This document shows positions 25,694 to 34,305 of a DNA stretch of 45,411 nucleotides, in pieces. Source of the DNA: JBCCEJ01 sp039030335 (lineage in GTDB: Bacteria; Pseudomonadota; Gammaproteobacteria; HK1); assembly GCA_039030335.1 (NCBI GenBank), contig JBCCEJ010000050.1, positions 1 through 45,411 on the forward strand, read 5' to 3'. The notes under the pieces are model-generated. The model did not search any database. It was given only the letters and a program-made list of their open reading frames with translations, and was not told the DNA's origin. How positions within the stretch are numbered: position 1 is the stretch's first letter; each line of letters starts with the position of its first letter. The position numbers and the translations under genes are program-made.

Positions 25694-26473
25694 ATGAGTT
25701 TTGAGACCATCATCTACGAAGAAGATGGCCCGATCGGCACGATCACGCTGAACCGGCCCGACGACGGCAACATGTTCAACGCCACGATGTGTCATGAGGT
25801 GCGCGACTGCATTGAGGCGGCCCGCCAGGAAACGCGCACGCGCGTGCTCGTACTGACGGGCGCAGGCGACCGGTTCTTCTGCATCGGCGGGCGCAAGGAC
25901 GGCTTGCCCGATACGCGCATGTACCCGGGCATCCTGCCGACGCTCGAGATGTACGACGCCATCGATCGGATTCAAAAGCCCGTCATCGCGAGCGTCAACG
26001 GCTTCGCAGTCGGCGGCGGCAACGTGCTGCAGATGGTGTGCGATCTGACCATCGCGAAGGAGTCCGCCATCTTCCGGCAGGTCGGGCCCATGATGGGCTC
26101 GTACGACGCGGGTTACGGCACGTGGTATCTCGAAGACCTCGTCGGCAAGAAAAAGGCCAAGGAGATGTGGTATTGCAATCCGAAACTGAGCGCGGCCGAG
26201 GCCCTCGATCTCGGGCTCGTAAACCGCGTTGTACCCGATGCCGATCTCGCCGAAGAAACGCGTAAGTTCGCGCTCGAAGTCGCGCATCGCGGCAGCTTCG
26301 CGCTGGCGTCGGTCAAAGCCGCGTTCAACGCAAGGCATGGCGGCGTTGGCGGACTCGCCCGGATGGCTCACGACCTGCTGCTCCGCGGCTACCTGGAATC
26401 CGACGAGTCCAAGGAGTTGAACGCTTCGTTTCGTGAAAAACGCACACCGGACACCGACAAATTCGGACACTGA
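25694..26473 (+). CDS. Crotonase (enoyl-CoA hydratase/isomerase) family, MenB/BadI-like subgroup
   Basis: 259 residues. The oxyanion-hole segments are GRKDGLPDTR and SVNGFAVGGGNVLQMVCDLT. The following VGPMMGSYDAGYGTWYLEDL and VGKKKAKEMWYCNPKLSAAEALDLGLVN match the subgroup containing dihydroxynaphthoyl-CoA synthase (MenB) and 2-ketocyclohexanecarboxyl-CoA hydrolase (BadI). That subgroup performs Claisen-type ring closure or ring opening rather than simple hydration. With a BVMO next, ring cleavage is the more likely job. Good RBS (GAGGAACGAGAC-ATG). Confidence 0.85.
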   Translation: MSFETIIYEEDGPIGTITLNRPDDGNMFNATMCHEVRDCIEAARQETRTRVLVLTGAGDRFFCIGGRKDGLPDTRMYPGILPTLEMYDAIDRIQKPVIASVNGFAVGGGNVLQMVCDLTIAKESAIFRQVGPMMGSYDAGYGTWYLEDLVGKKKAKEMWYCNPKLSAAEALDLGLVNRVVPDADLAEETRKFALEVAHRGSFALASVKAAFNARHGGVGGLARMAHDLLLRGYLESDESKELNASFREKRTPDTDKFGH

Positions 26474-26522
26474 GCGCGGCCACAAACCGGCGCATCACTG
26501 ACGCCGTAAGGAACAGACGAAC

Positions 26523-28130
26523 GTGAGCACAGCCACACCTGAGTTTGACGCCGTCATCATCGGCGCGGGAATTTCTGGTCTCTACCAGCTGCACATGCTG
26601 GTACAACGCGGGCTGCGCGTGCGCGTGTTCGAAACCGGCACGGGCGTCGGCGGCACGTGGTACTGGAACCGCTACCCGGGCGCGCGCTTCGATTCTGAGA
26701 GTTACTCCTACGGCTACTCGTTCTCGCAGGAGTTACTGGACGAGTGGGACTGGACGGAGCACTTCGCGCCCCAGCCGGAAACAGAGCGGTACCTGAATCA
26801 TGTCGCCGACAAGTTCAGTCTTCGCCAGCACATTCAGTTCGAGAGCCGGGTTAGTGCCGCGCACTTTGACGACGACGAGGCGGTCTGGCATCTGACTCTC
26901 GCGGACGGGACGCAACATTCGACCCGCTTTCTGATCACCGCCATCGGTTTGCTGTCGGCACCCACGATGCCCCGCTTCGAAGGTATGGATGACTTTTCCG
27001 GGCCGTCTTACCACACCGGGCTCTGGCCGAAAGATGCCGTCAGTTTCGACGGCAAACGCGTCGCGGTCATCGGTACGGGCGCAAGCGGCGTGCAGGCCAT
27101 CCAGGAAATCGCCAAAACGGCCGCGCATCTCACCGTGTTTCAACGGCGGCCAAACTGGTGTACGCCGCTCAATAACGGTCCAATCGAAAAAGAAGAGATG
27201 GCGACTATCCGCGCCGGCTACCCGGAACTCTTCGAACTCTGTCGGAACACGACCGCGTGTTTCGTGCACAGCGTCAATCCGCGCGGTACGTTCGAAGTCA
27301 CCGAAGCGGAGCGACAGGCGTTCTGGGAATCGCTGTACGCGGGTAAGGGCTTCGGCATCTGGCAAGGCAATTTCCGCGACATGCTGGTCGACCCCGAAGC
27401 CAATGCCCTCATCTCCGAATTCGTCGCAAACAAGATCCGCGAGCGCGTGCACGACCCAAAAACGGCCGAGTTGCTGATCCCCAAAGACCACGGTTTTGGT
27501 ACGCGCCGGGTGCCACAGGAAACCTTCTATTACGAGGTTTACAACCAGCCGAACGTGCGGCTCATCAGCATGTTGGAAACGCCGGTCGAGCGTATCGTCA
27601 GCAACGGTGTCAAGACCACGGCGGAGACGGTGGAAGCCGATCTGATCGTCTACGCCACGGGGTTCGACGCCGTTACCGGCAGTTTCGATCGTATCGACAT
27701 TCGCGGCCGGGCCGGCTTCACGCTGCGTGAAGCGTGGCAGGAAGGCCCAACCACTTTTGTCGGCGTCATGGTCGAGCGGTTTCCGAACATGTTCATGATC
27801 CTCGGCCCGCATACGGCGCTCGGCAACAATCCGCGCAGCATGGAATACAACGTCGAATGGGTGACCGACCTCATCGCCCACATCCGCGCGAGCGGCGTGT
27901 CCTCGGCTGAAGCACGTACCGAATCAGTAGAGCGCTGGACCGACTTTGTCCGGGAAAAGGCCCAGGGATTACTGTCGAATGAAATCGATTCGTGGATGAC
28001 CGGCGTCAATATGAATGTAGAAGGCCGGCAGACGCGCCGCCTGGTTCGCTACAGCGGCACGGCGCCGGAGTACCGCGCGTGGTGCGATCGCGTCGCTGAA
28101 GGCGGCTATGCGGAGCTGAGGTTTGGCTGA
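26523..28130 (+). CDS. Baeyer-Villiger-type flavin monooxygenase
   Basis: A 535-residue FAD- and NADPH-dependent monooxygenase. First Rossmann motif GAGISG (FAD), second GTGASG (NADPH). Between them, DFSGPSYHTGLWPKD fits the BVMO fingerprint F-x-G-x3-H-x3-W-P. GGTWYWNRYPGARFDSESYS is also typical of cyclic-ketone and phenylacetone monooxygenases. Converts ketones to esters or lactones in known members. GTG start at 26523. Follows the BadI-like crotonase after 49 bp, so the pair may open an alicyclic ring. Confidence 0.9.
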   Translation: MSTATPEFDAVIIGAGISGLYQLHMLVQRGLRVRVFETGTGVGGTWYWNRYPGARFDSESYSYGYSFSQELLDEWDWTEHFAPQPETERYLNHVADKFSLRQHIQFESRVSAAHFDDDEAVWHLTLADGTQHSTRFLITAIGLLSAPTMPRFEGMDDFSGPSYHTGLWPKDAVSFDGKRVAVIGTGASGVQAIQEIAKTAAHLTVFQRRPNWCTPLNNGPIEKEEMATIRAGYPELFELCRNTTACFVHSVNPRGTFEVTEAERQAFWESLYAGKGFGIWQGNFRDMLVDPEANALISEFVANKIRERVHDPKTAELLIPKDHGFGTRRVPQETFYYEVYNQPNVRLISMLETPVERIVSNGVKTTAETVEADLIVYATGFDAVTGSFDRIDIRGRAGFTLREAWQEGPTTFVGVMVERFPNMFMILGPHTALGNNPRSMEYNVEWVTDLIAHIRASGVSSAEARTESVERWTDFVREKAQGLLSNEIDSWMTGVNMNVEGRQTRRLVRYSGTAPEYRAWCDRVAEGGYAELRFG

Positions 28131-28203
28131 GCGCTCACGTCATCCCGGTCGGTACCGGGTCGGCGACGGGTAACTGGCAAGAGTCGATCGGCAACTGATC
28201 ACC

Positions 28204-28222
28204 GGGCCCAACCAGTGGGCCC
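28204..28222. terminator. Possible bidirectional terminator hairpin
   Basis: GGGCCCA-N5-TGGGCCC, a perfect 7-bp stem, in the 126-bp gap between the convergent BVMO and TauD-like genes. No U-run follows on either strand, so it may act weakly or only as a 3' mRNA end. Confidence 0.45.
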
Positions 28223-28256
28223 AGCGAGTGCACCCGGGGAACTGTGAGCGTCGAGG

Positions 28257-29213
28257 CTAGACTTTGACGGGCGTGATGGACTGTCCTTCAAGCGAAATAG
28301 ACGGTTTGCCGTCGACGCCAAAAGGTACGTCCCCCATCAGGGTCACGCGGTAGAACTGACGGTCGAAGTCCACGTCGAAGATATCGCGCGGTGCAAGATG
28401 CGCCGTGGAGCGGTTATCCCATACGGCAACGCTACCTTCTTCCCACCGGAACCGGCAGGTGAATTCCGGCAGTGTCGCGTGTTCCCACAGCATGTGCATC
28501 AGGTGCATGCCCTCCTGAGGCGACAACTCCGGGATGCCCTTCAGGAAACTCGGGCTCACGTACAGCACCTTCTCGCCGCTCTCCGGGTGCACGCGCACGA
28601 GTGGGTGATGCGTCACCATCGTGTTGCGGCTCACCACCTCATCGTATTCCGCAGCGCCGGATTTTCCGGTCGGCGGATCGAAACGATGTTCACCGTGCAG
28701 GGTGTCCAAGAACGCCTGCATCGTCGGTGACAAAGCGTTGTAAGCGGCCGCGAGATTGGTCCACATCGTATCGCCGCCGTATGGCGGCACGGTGTCACCA
28801 CGCAGAATCGAGATCGACGGCGGGTTGTGCGCCGCGGTGATGTCCGCGTGCCAGCCGCTCCAGGGACGCAACGGCTCGGTTCCGCGCTTGCTGTTGGCTT
28901 TGCGGAACTTGGCGATCGAATACATCTCCGGGTAGTCCGGTATTCCGCCGAACACGACATGGCCCGGAGTGGGATCGCCAAGCTGCCGACCGAACGCGAT
29001 GTGTTGCTCGTGCGACATCGGCTCGCCCCGGAAGAACACGACCTTCCAGCGCAAGATAGCGGTGCGAATGGCCGCGATCTGGGTTTCGTTCAACGGCTGG
29101 GTCAGATCGACGCCGTGAATCACTGCGCCGGTATGCACCGACATCGGCCGTACTTCGACGCCGGCCGCGGCCGCGGCGGCATCGACATCAATGTTTACTG
29201 CAGGGGCGGACAT
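28257..29213 (-). CDS. TauD/TfdA family 2-oxoglutarate-dependent dioxygenase
   Basis: 318 residues. Iron facial triad: WHADIT (His-x-Asp) and STAHLAPRD (distal His), with the 2-oxoglutarate-binding Arg in RQFYRVTL. The start GAVIHGVDLTQPLNETQIAA and FFRGEPMSHEQHIAFGRQLG are standard TauD features. An Ala-rich 20-residue N-terminal extension is unusual but short. Family substrates include taurine, other sulfonates, alkyl sulfates and aryloxyacetates. Second of two TauD genes in tandem (91-bp gap). Sulfonate or sulfate-ester use is possible given the neighbouring sulfur genes. Confidence 0.88.
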   Translation of the reverse strand: MSAPAVNIDVDAAAAAAGVEVRPMSVHTGAVIHGVDLTQPLNETQIAAIRTAILRWKVVFFRGEPMSHEQHIAFGRQLGDPTPGHVVFGGIPDYPEMYSIAKFRKANSKRGTEPLRPWSGWHADITAAHNPPSISILRGDTVPPYGGDTMWTNLAAAYNALSPTMQAFLDTLHGEHRFDPPTGKSGAAEYDEVVSRNTMVTHHPLVRVHPESGEKVLYVSPSFLKGIPELSPQEGMHLMHMLWEHATLPEFTCRFRWEEGSVAVWDNRSTAHLAPRDIFDVDFDRQFYRVTLMGDVPFGVDGKPSISLEGQSITPVKV

Positions 29214-29304
29214 GTCATGGGCCTCCTCGGCGTAATTCGGGTGGGGCGCACACGCCGGTCAAAACGTTCGTCTGGGGTCCAACGGCCCGCGCGAACCGGA
29301 ACGA

Positions 29305-30132
29305 TCAGAAAGGCCGGTCGCCCTTCACGGTCACACGGCGCCCGGAGCGCACCTGGGGATAGTAGTCCCACATCGCGTGGTGCTGCGCACAGCGATTGTC
29401 CCACATGGCAATAGAGTTCGTTTGCCAGCGGAACCGGCACTGGAACATTGGCCGGGCGACGTGCGCGAACAGGAAATCGAGGATCGCGCGGCTTTCCTCA
29501 GCCGGGATGTCATCGATATGGGTCGTAAACGTCGAATTGACGAACAGCGCCTTGCGGCCCGTTTCCGGGTGGGTGCGTACGACCGGATGCGAATGGCTCG
29601 GATAAACCTTGTGACTCACATCCACGCCGAGTTTCCTGGCGCGGTCGCGATAGTTCGGGCCCCCATCGTGGGTCGCGGTCAACTGATCGAGCAACGCTTT
29701 CATCGGCGCCGACAGCGCGTCGTACGCGGCGTACATACTGGAAAACAGGGTATCGCCGCCGCTCGCCGGTATGGTCTCCAGCTTCAGGATGCTCGCCATC
29801 GGTGGCTCGGGGTCGCAACTGACATCTGAATGCCACTTGTCACCGGCCGTCCGAATGGTGTTTTCGTCGGCATGGATGCGCAGGATCTCGGGCGGCATGT
29901 TGCCGTGTTCCCGATAGTCGCCCGCCGCGGGGTGAATATGCAGTTCACCAAAGCGCGCGCCGAACTCGATATGTTCCTCGACGCTCAGATCCTGATCGCG
30001 AAAGAACAACACCTGATGCTCGAGGAAAGCGTCTTTCAGTGAATCAAACTCGTTGTCTTTCATTCGCGCCAGATCGATGCTGTTGATTTCCGCACCGATG
30101 ATTGGCGTGAGTGGTTCAACCCGCATACCCAT
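29305..30132 (-). CDS. TauD/TfdA family 2-oxoglutarate-dependent dioxygenase
   Basis: 275 residues from the ATG at 30130-30132 (MGMRVEPLTPIIGAEINSID), which has GAGG 7 nt upstream; the frame extends further but the family start is here. Iron ligands: WHSDVS and the distal AQHHAMWDYYP; the terminal Arg lies in RSGRRVTV. It is clearly divergent from the second TauD gene, so this is not a recent duplication. Divergent from the thioredoxin-fusion/selenoprotein operon, with about 208 bp between the starts that presumably hold both promoters. Confidence 0.88.
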   Translation of the reverse strand: MGMRVEPLTPIIGAEINSIDLARMKDNEFDSLKDAFLEHQVLFFRDQDLSVEEHIEFGARFGELHIHPAAGDYREHGNMPPEILRIHADENTIRTAGDKWHSDVSCDPEPPMASILKLETIPASGGDTLFSSMYAAYDALSAPMKALLDQLTATHDGGPNYRDRARKLGVDVSHKVYPSHSHPVVRTHPETGRKALFVNSTFTTHIDDIPAEESRAILDFLFAHVARPMFQCRFRWQTNSIAMWDNRCAQHHAMWDYYPQVRSGRRVTVKGDRPF

Positions 30133-30340
30133 CGCTGACCTCGCACAATTGACTGCTTGACGGATCCGCCCGCATAACGTCCTGAACCTAGCAGACCGCT
30201 TCAGTCCTTGTACAGCGAAACGGTTGATCGGGACACCCAGCAATACCGGCGCGATCTAACTGATATCTACCTCAGGTCCATGCTGCGGGCCCTTGCGCGA
30301 ACGGCCTGCCTGCAGCATCGTTGCCGGCAGTATCGAGCCC

Positions 30341-31816
30341 ATGCGGATCTTCGCCGCACCTCCCATCGGAGAGTACAAGGAATTGAGTCAGGAACACTTC
30401 ATCGCCGTCGTCAAACGCGACTGCGAGACTTGCCAGCTGGTGGAGCCGGTGCTGGCCGAGCTGCAATCCGGTGCCACGCTCACGGTCTACAGCCAGGACG
30501 ATCCGACGTTTCCCGAATCGGTCCGCGGCGTGCGTGACGACACCGCGCTCGAACGCTCTTGGCAATTGAACATTCAGACCGTGCCAACGCTCATCCGGAT
30601 CGACGGAGATGACGAAGCGGCGCGCGCGGAAGGCTGGGTGCGCGACGAGTGGCAGACGGTGGCCAGGCGGGCTGGACTCGGGTCTGAACTGCCGGCCTTC
30701 CAACCCGGTTGTGGGTCCCGTACTGCCGACCCGGGTATGCCGGAGCGACTCGCCCTGCGCTACGGCGCACTCCAGTTGAAAGCGCGGGCGATCGAAGTGG
30801 CCGACGAGCAGGATCCGATGGAGATCGCCTTCGAGCGCGGGTGGTCGGACGGGTTGCCGATCGTGCCGCCAACGGATCTGCGCGTTGCGCTGATGCTCTC
30901 CGGTACAGCTCGCAAAGCCGACGAAGTCATCGGCCTCATACCGCCCAACCTGGTCGAGTGCACGGTCGAGAAAGCCGCCATCAACGCGGTGATGGCCGGA
31001 TGCAAACCGGAGTACTTTCCGGTGGTGCTCGGCGTCATCGAAGCGGCGCTTCGAGACGAGTTCTCGATGCACGGGCTGCTCTGCACACTGTGGTTTGCGG
31101 GACCTGTCGTCATCGTAAACGGCCCGATCACGCGGCGCATCGGCATGAATTCCGGCGGCAATGCGCTCGGCCAGGGCAACCGCGCCAACGCGACCATCGG
31201 TCGGGCGCTGCAACTTCTGATCCGCAATGTCGGCGGCGGCGTGCCGGGTGAGATCGACCGCTCAGTGCTCGGCAATCCGGGCAAATACACCTTCTGCTTT
31301 GCCGAAGACGAGTCGGACCCCGACTGGATGCCGCTCAATGTGGCACGCGGGGCGACACCCGGCAGCTCGTCCGTCACGCTGTTCCACGGTGACGGTGTGC
31401 AGGGCATCCAGGCCTGGAGTGCCCGCGATCCGGAAGAACTCTGCCGGGCCCTCGCAGCGTCGCTGTGGGCGGTTTGCCACCCCAAGATCGCCGGCTGGTC
31501 AGGCGCCATCCTGGTGCTGTCACCCGAGCATTATCTGATGTACAAACAGGCTGGCTGGCAGCGGGCGGATGTTGAAGCCGGGCTGAAAGAAGCCCTCAAA
31601 CGCCCTGGCAAAGATCTGGTGACCGGCGCACACGGCATCGCCGAAGGCATCGACCCTTCGCGGGCTGATGAGATGGTCGACAAATTCAACGACGGCCAGT
31701 TACTGGTCGTCAGAGCAGGCGGTCGGGGTGGCGCCATTTCCGCCGTGATCGGCGGCTGGACAGCCCACCGGCGCCCCGACGACGTACAAATCGTGACGCA
31801 GGAGATCCAACTTTGA
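30341..31816 (+). CDS. Thioredoxin-fold protein fused to a large conserved domain, partner of the UGSC selenoprotein
   Basis: 491 residues, start MRIFAAPPIGEYKELSQEHF. Residues about 15-110 form a thioredoxin-like domain with a redox CxxC (CETC, Cys28/Cys31) and a cis-proline loop TVPTL (Pro82). The remaining 350 residues have motifs RGWSDGLPIVPPTDLRVALM, INAVMAGCKPEYFPVVLGVI and GNALGQGNRANATIGRALQL. I do not recognise this domain by name. It lacks a signal peptide and clear membrane helices, so it is cytoplasmic. The stop overlaps the start of the UGSC gene (TTGA), so the two are made together. The CxxC probably exchanges electrons with the Sec/Cys centre of the partner; this is inference from context. 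Confidence 0.75.
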   Translation: MRIFAAPPIGEYKELSQEHFIAVVKRDCETCQLVEPVLAELQSGATLTVYSQDDPTFPESVRGVRDDTALERSWQLNIQTVPTLIRIDGDDEAARAEGWVRDEWQTVARRAGLGSELPAFQPGCGSRTADPGMPERLALRYGALQLKARAIEVADEQDPMEIAFERGWSDGLPIVPPTDLRVALMLSGTARKADEVIGLIPPNLVECTVEKAAINAVMAGCKPEYFPVVLGVIEAALRDEFSMHGLLCTLWFAGPVVIVNGPITRRIGMNSGGNALGQGNRANATIGRALQLLIRNVGGGVPGEIDRSVLGNPGKYTFCFAEDESDPDWMPLNVARGATPGSSSVTLFHGDGVQGIQAWSARDPEELCRALAASLWAVCHPKIAGWSGAILVLSPEHYLMYKQAGWQRADVEAGLKEALKRPGKDLVTGAHGIAEGIDPSRADEMVDKFNDGQLLVVRAGGRGGAISAVIGGWTAHRRPDDVQIVTQEIQL

Positions 31817-32340
31817 GAAACGAACCGTACATCATGCGTGACCCGACGGCAGAGACGTCGCCGGTCATGCGCGAACGGCGTCCGCCGCCGCCCGATCTGT
31901 CGGGGCGCACAGTCGGATTGCTGAGCATTTCCAAAGAACGTAGCGACGAGTTCCTCGATACCGTCGCGAGCGAATTGTCCTCGCGCGGGATCACCGTTGC
32001 CCGGTTCCGCAAGCCAACTCACACGAAGCCGGCACCCGAGGCAGTGCTTCAGGACATCGTTGAGCAATGCGATGTGGTCGTCGAAGGTCTGGCTGATTGA
32101 GGTTCGTGTACGTCGTGCAGTGTGCATGACATCGTGACTCTCGATAACCGCGGCGTGCCCGGATGCGCAGTTGCCTCTGAAGAATTCCAGGTCGCGGCCG
32201 CGTCTCAGATCAAGGCGCTTGGCCTCGAACCGGCACTGGTTTGGGTAGACCATCCGATCCAGAACCGCACCGAGCAGGAACTGGCTTCGCTCGCCGCTAA
32301 CGCGGTCGAGGAAATTCTGCAGCACATCAAGCAGGGTTGA
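31813..32340 (+). CDS. UGSC-family selenoprotein (UGA at 32098-32100 read as selenocysteine)
   Basis: A single 175-residue protein interrupted by one in-frame UGA at codon 96. Reading through gives VVEGLAD-U-GSCTSCSVHD, the U-G-S-C active-site motif of a selenoprotein family known from marine metagenome surveys. The frame continues in register for 80 codons (VTLDNRGVPGCAVASEEFQV) to a TGA at 32340. A SECIS-like hairpin begins 11 nt after the UGA. Before the motif the protein has a flavodoxin/periplasmic-like alpha-beta pattern: LSGRTVGLLSISKERSDEFL, then CDVVVEGLAD. The start is TTG with GGAG 8 nt upstream, overlapping the previous stop; ATG at 31834 is an alternative. Function unproven; a thiol/selenol redox role is expected. 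Confidence 0.85.
32112..32130 (+). promoter_or_regulatory. Bacterial SECIS-like hairpin downstream of the UGA
   Basis: GUCGUGC-AGUGU-GCAUGAC: a 7-bp stem (one G-U pair, optionally extended by A-U) with a small apical loop containing G at 32120, 20 nt after the UGA. Bacterial SECIS elements sit inside the coding region with the loop guanine about 16-37 nt past the UGA, so position and shape agree. It would recruit SelB and charged tRNA-Sec. Confidence 0.72.
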
Positions 32341-32743
32341 CGCCGGACCGCAGGTACGGAGAGCGCTTGAGGACGCCCACGTCATGCGCCGGAGCTATCC
32401 GCTTCGGCGCATGTTCGCGCATCCCCGGTTTTCCAGCGGTTGGTTCGACCTGCGCGCCGGGATGCAGAACGTCTTCAACGATCCAGACCGGACCATTGAA
32501 CGGGCGTTCCTGATCACTGGTCGGATCGGAACCGCACCAGTACGAAACCACAGTTTGATGGATGCTCTCACTCACGCGTCATGTTAGCGTCCGTTACAGG
32601 GACGTCCGGCGCCGTCATGCAACCGGAGTGAGCCGAAGCGGCTGCCTCCGGTGTTGCACGTTTGCAGAAACCCTGCCGCCTGGCCCCAGTAGTGCCCCGA
32701 GCACTGCGTGAAGCACGTGTTTGAACACCCGAAGGAGTACCTC
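32341..32743. other. Non-coding stretch between the selenoprotein and metY
   Basis: 403 bp with no convincing gene. It holds a 9-bp perfect hairpin at 32383-32413 (CATGCGCCG/CGGCGCATG, likely the 3' end of the selenoprotein transcript). It also holds a structured block at 32588-32658: CGTCC/GGACG, then TGCAAC-CGGAG pairing with CTCCG-gt-GTTGCA around an inner GCCG-AAG-CGGC. The latter may be a 5' leader element of metY. Short frames on both strands here overlap each other and resemble nothing. Confidence 0.6.
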
Positions 32744-34018
32744 ATGCGACTGGAAACCATGGCAGTGCACGCCGGCTGGAGCCCGGACCCCACGACGAAA
32801 GCGGTGGCCGTGCCGATCTACCAGACGGCCGCCTACGCATTCGATAACACCCAGCACGGCGCCGACCTGTTCGATCTCAAAGTGCAGGGCAATATCTATA
32901 CGCGCATCATGAACCCGACGCAGGGCGTACTCGAAGAACGCGTCGCAGCCATGGAAGGCGGGGTCGGCGGCCTGGCGCTGGCGTCGGGTCAGTCGGCTAC
33001 CACGTACGCCTTGCTGACCATCGCCGAAGCCGGCGACAACTTCATCAGCACGTCGACGCTGTATGGCGGTACGTACAACCTGTTCGCGCATACGCTGCCG
33101 CAGATGGGCATCGAAGCGCGCTTCGTCGGTCCGAACGATGTGGACGCGATCGCCTCGAAAATTGATTCGCGCACCAAAGCCGTGTACTGCGAATCGATCG
33201 GTAACCCCGCCGGCAACGTGGCCGACCTGAGCGCGATCGCAGATGTCGCGCACGCGCACGGCGTACCGGTCATCGTCGACAACACGGTGCCGTCGCCGTA
33301 TCTGTGCCGTCCGTTCGAACACGGCTGCGACATCGTCGTGCACTCACTCACGAAGTACATCGGTGGTCATGGCACGATCATCGGCGGGATGATCGTCGAC
33401 TCAGGCAAGTTCGACTGGGTGGCGAACGCCGAGCGCTTCAAGCGCCTGAATGAACCGGATGTGTCGTACCACGGGGTGGTCTACACAGAAGCGGTCGGCG
33501 AACTTGCGTTCATCATCCGCGCACGCGTCGTGCCGCTGCGTAACATCGGCGCCGCCATCTCGCCCAATAACGCCTTCCTGGCCATTCAGGGCATCGAGAC
33601 GCTGCCGCTTCGGATGGATCGCATCTGCGACAACACGCTCGCGGTCGCGAGGCATCTGCAAGGCCACAGCAAGGTTGACTGGGTGCGCTATGCGGGTCTC
33701 GACGACAGCCCGGAGAAAGCCCGGCTCGACAAGTATTGCGGCGGGCGCGGATCGGGCGTTCTGAGCTTCGGCATCAAAGGTGGTATCGAAGCGGGTGCCC
33801 GCTTTATCGACGCGCTGCAACTCATCACGCGCCTCGTCAACATCGGTGACGCGAAGTCGCTCGCGACGCATCCGGCGACGACGACGCACCGTCAGCTGTC
33901 CCCGGAAGAACTCGCCAGCACCGGCGTCTCGGAAGACCTGGTACGCCTGTCGATCGGTATCGAGCACATCGACGACATCATCGAAGATCTCGACCAGGCG
34001 CTTGCGGCGGCCGGCTGA
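32744..34018 (+). CDS. metY: O-acetylhomoserine aminocarboxypropyltransferase (sulfhydrylase)
   Basis: PLP enzyme of the Cys/Met metabolism family, 424 residues, making homocysteine from O-acetylhomoserine and sulfide. It starts MRLETMAVHAGWSPDPTTKA with the GAAGGAG RBS 8 nt upstream. PLP lysine in VVHSLTKYIGGHG; the MetY-type insert and PIYQTAAYAFDNTQHGADLF, YTRIMNPTQGVLEERVAAME and ATHPATTTHRQLSPEELA are present. The length and the N-terminal FxLKVQGNIYTR pattern favour MetY over cystathionine gamma-lyase or methionine gamma-lyase (about 390-400). Ends 116 bp before a strong terminator. It could also be used to fix sulfite- or thiol-derived sulfur released by the nearby TauD enzymes. Confidence 0.9.
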   Translation: MRLETMAVHAGWSPDPTTKAVAVPIYQTAAYAFDNTQHGADLFDLKVQGNIYTRIMNPTQGVLEERVAAMEGGVGGLALASGQSATTYALLTIAEAGDNFISTSTLYGGTYNLFAHTLPQMGIEARFVGPNDVDAIASKIDSRTKAVYCESIGNPAGNVADLSAIADVAHAHGVPVIVDNTVPSPYLCRPFEHGCDIVVHSLTKYIGGHGTIIGGMIVDSGKFDWVANAERFKRLNEPDVSYHGVVYTEAVGELAFIIRARVVPLRNIGAAISPNNAFLAIQGIETLPLRMDRICDNTLAVARHLQGHSKVDWVRYAGLDDSPEKARLDKYCGGRGSGVLSFGIKGGIEAGARFIDALQLITRLVNIGDAKSLATHPATTTHRQLSPEELASTGVSEDLVRLSIGIEHIDDIIEDLDQALAAAG

Positions 34019-34134
34019 CATCAGGTTCGCCAGTCGGCCCGGCGACGCCATGCCTCGCTGATCAGCGCGGCGAGGCGCGGCCGGACACCGGGAGCGGTCA
34101 ACCCGCCAGGGCTTCGCTTCAAGAGTCAGGAAAG

Positions 34135-34157
34135 ACCCCGCTTCGGCGGGGTTTTTC
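34135..34157 (+). terminator. Rho-independent terminator after metY
   Basis: ACCCCGC-TTCG-GCGGGGT, a 7-bp G/C stem with a stable UUCG tetraloop, followed by TTTTC and preceded by AAAG. Textbook intrinsic terminator. Confidence 0.95.
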
Positions 34158-34305
34158 TTTGCGACCATCGCCGTCAGTCAGCCTGTCGCCCGCCACGGAG
34201 GGGAAATGTCCCGAATCCATTCAGGGAAAACCCCTGATGCCGGCGATAGCGCAAGAATCCATGTTGTATGCGGACCACCCAAGCTTCACCAACGAGGATT
34301 CCGAC

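Noticed and set aside
32384..32587. Small genes on either strand in the selenoprotein-metY gap
   Set aside because: Plus and minus frames overlap each other, lack convincing RBS and show no recognisable sequence.
32588..32658. Known SAM or SAH riboswitch upstream of metY
   Set aside because: Stems are present, but I could not match the conserved core nucleotides of SAM-I, SAM-II or SAH classes.
34159..34305. Longer start for the PEP-CTERM-like protein
   Set aside because: The extension lies directly after the metY terminator, has no signal-peptide character, and would bury the true signal sequence.
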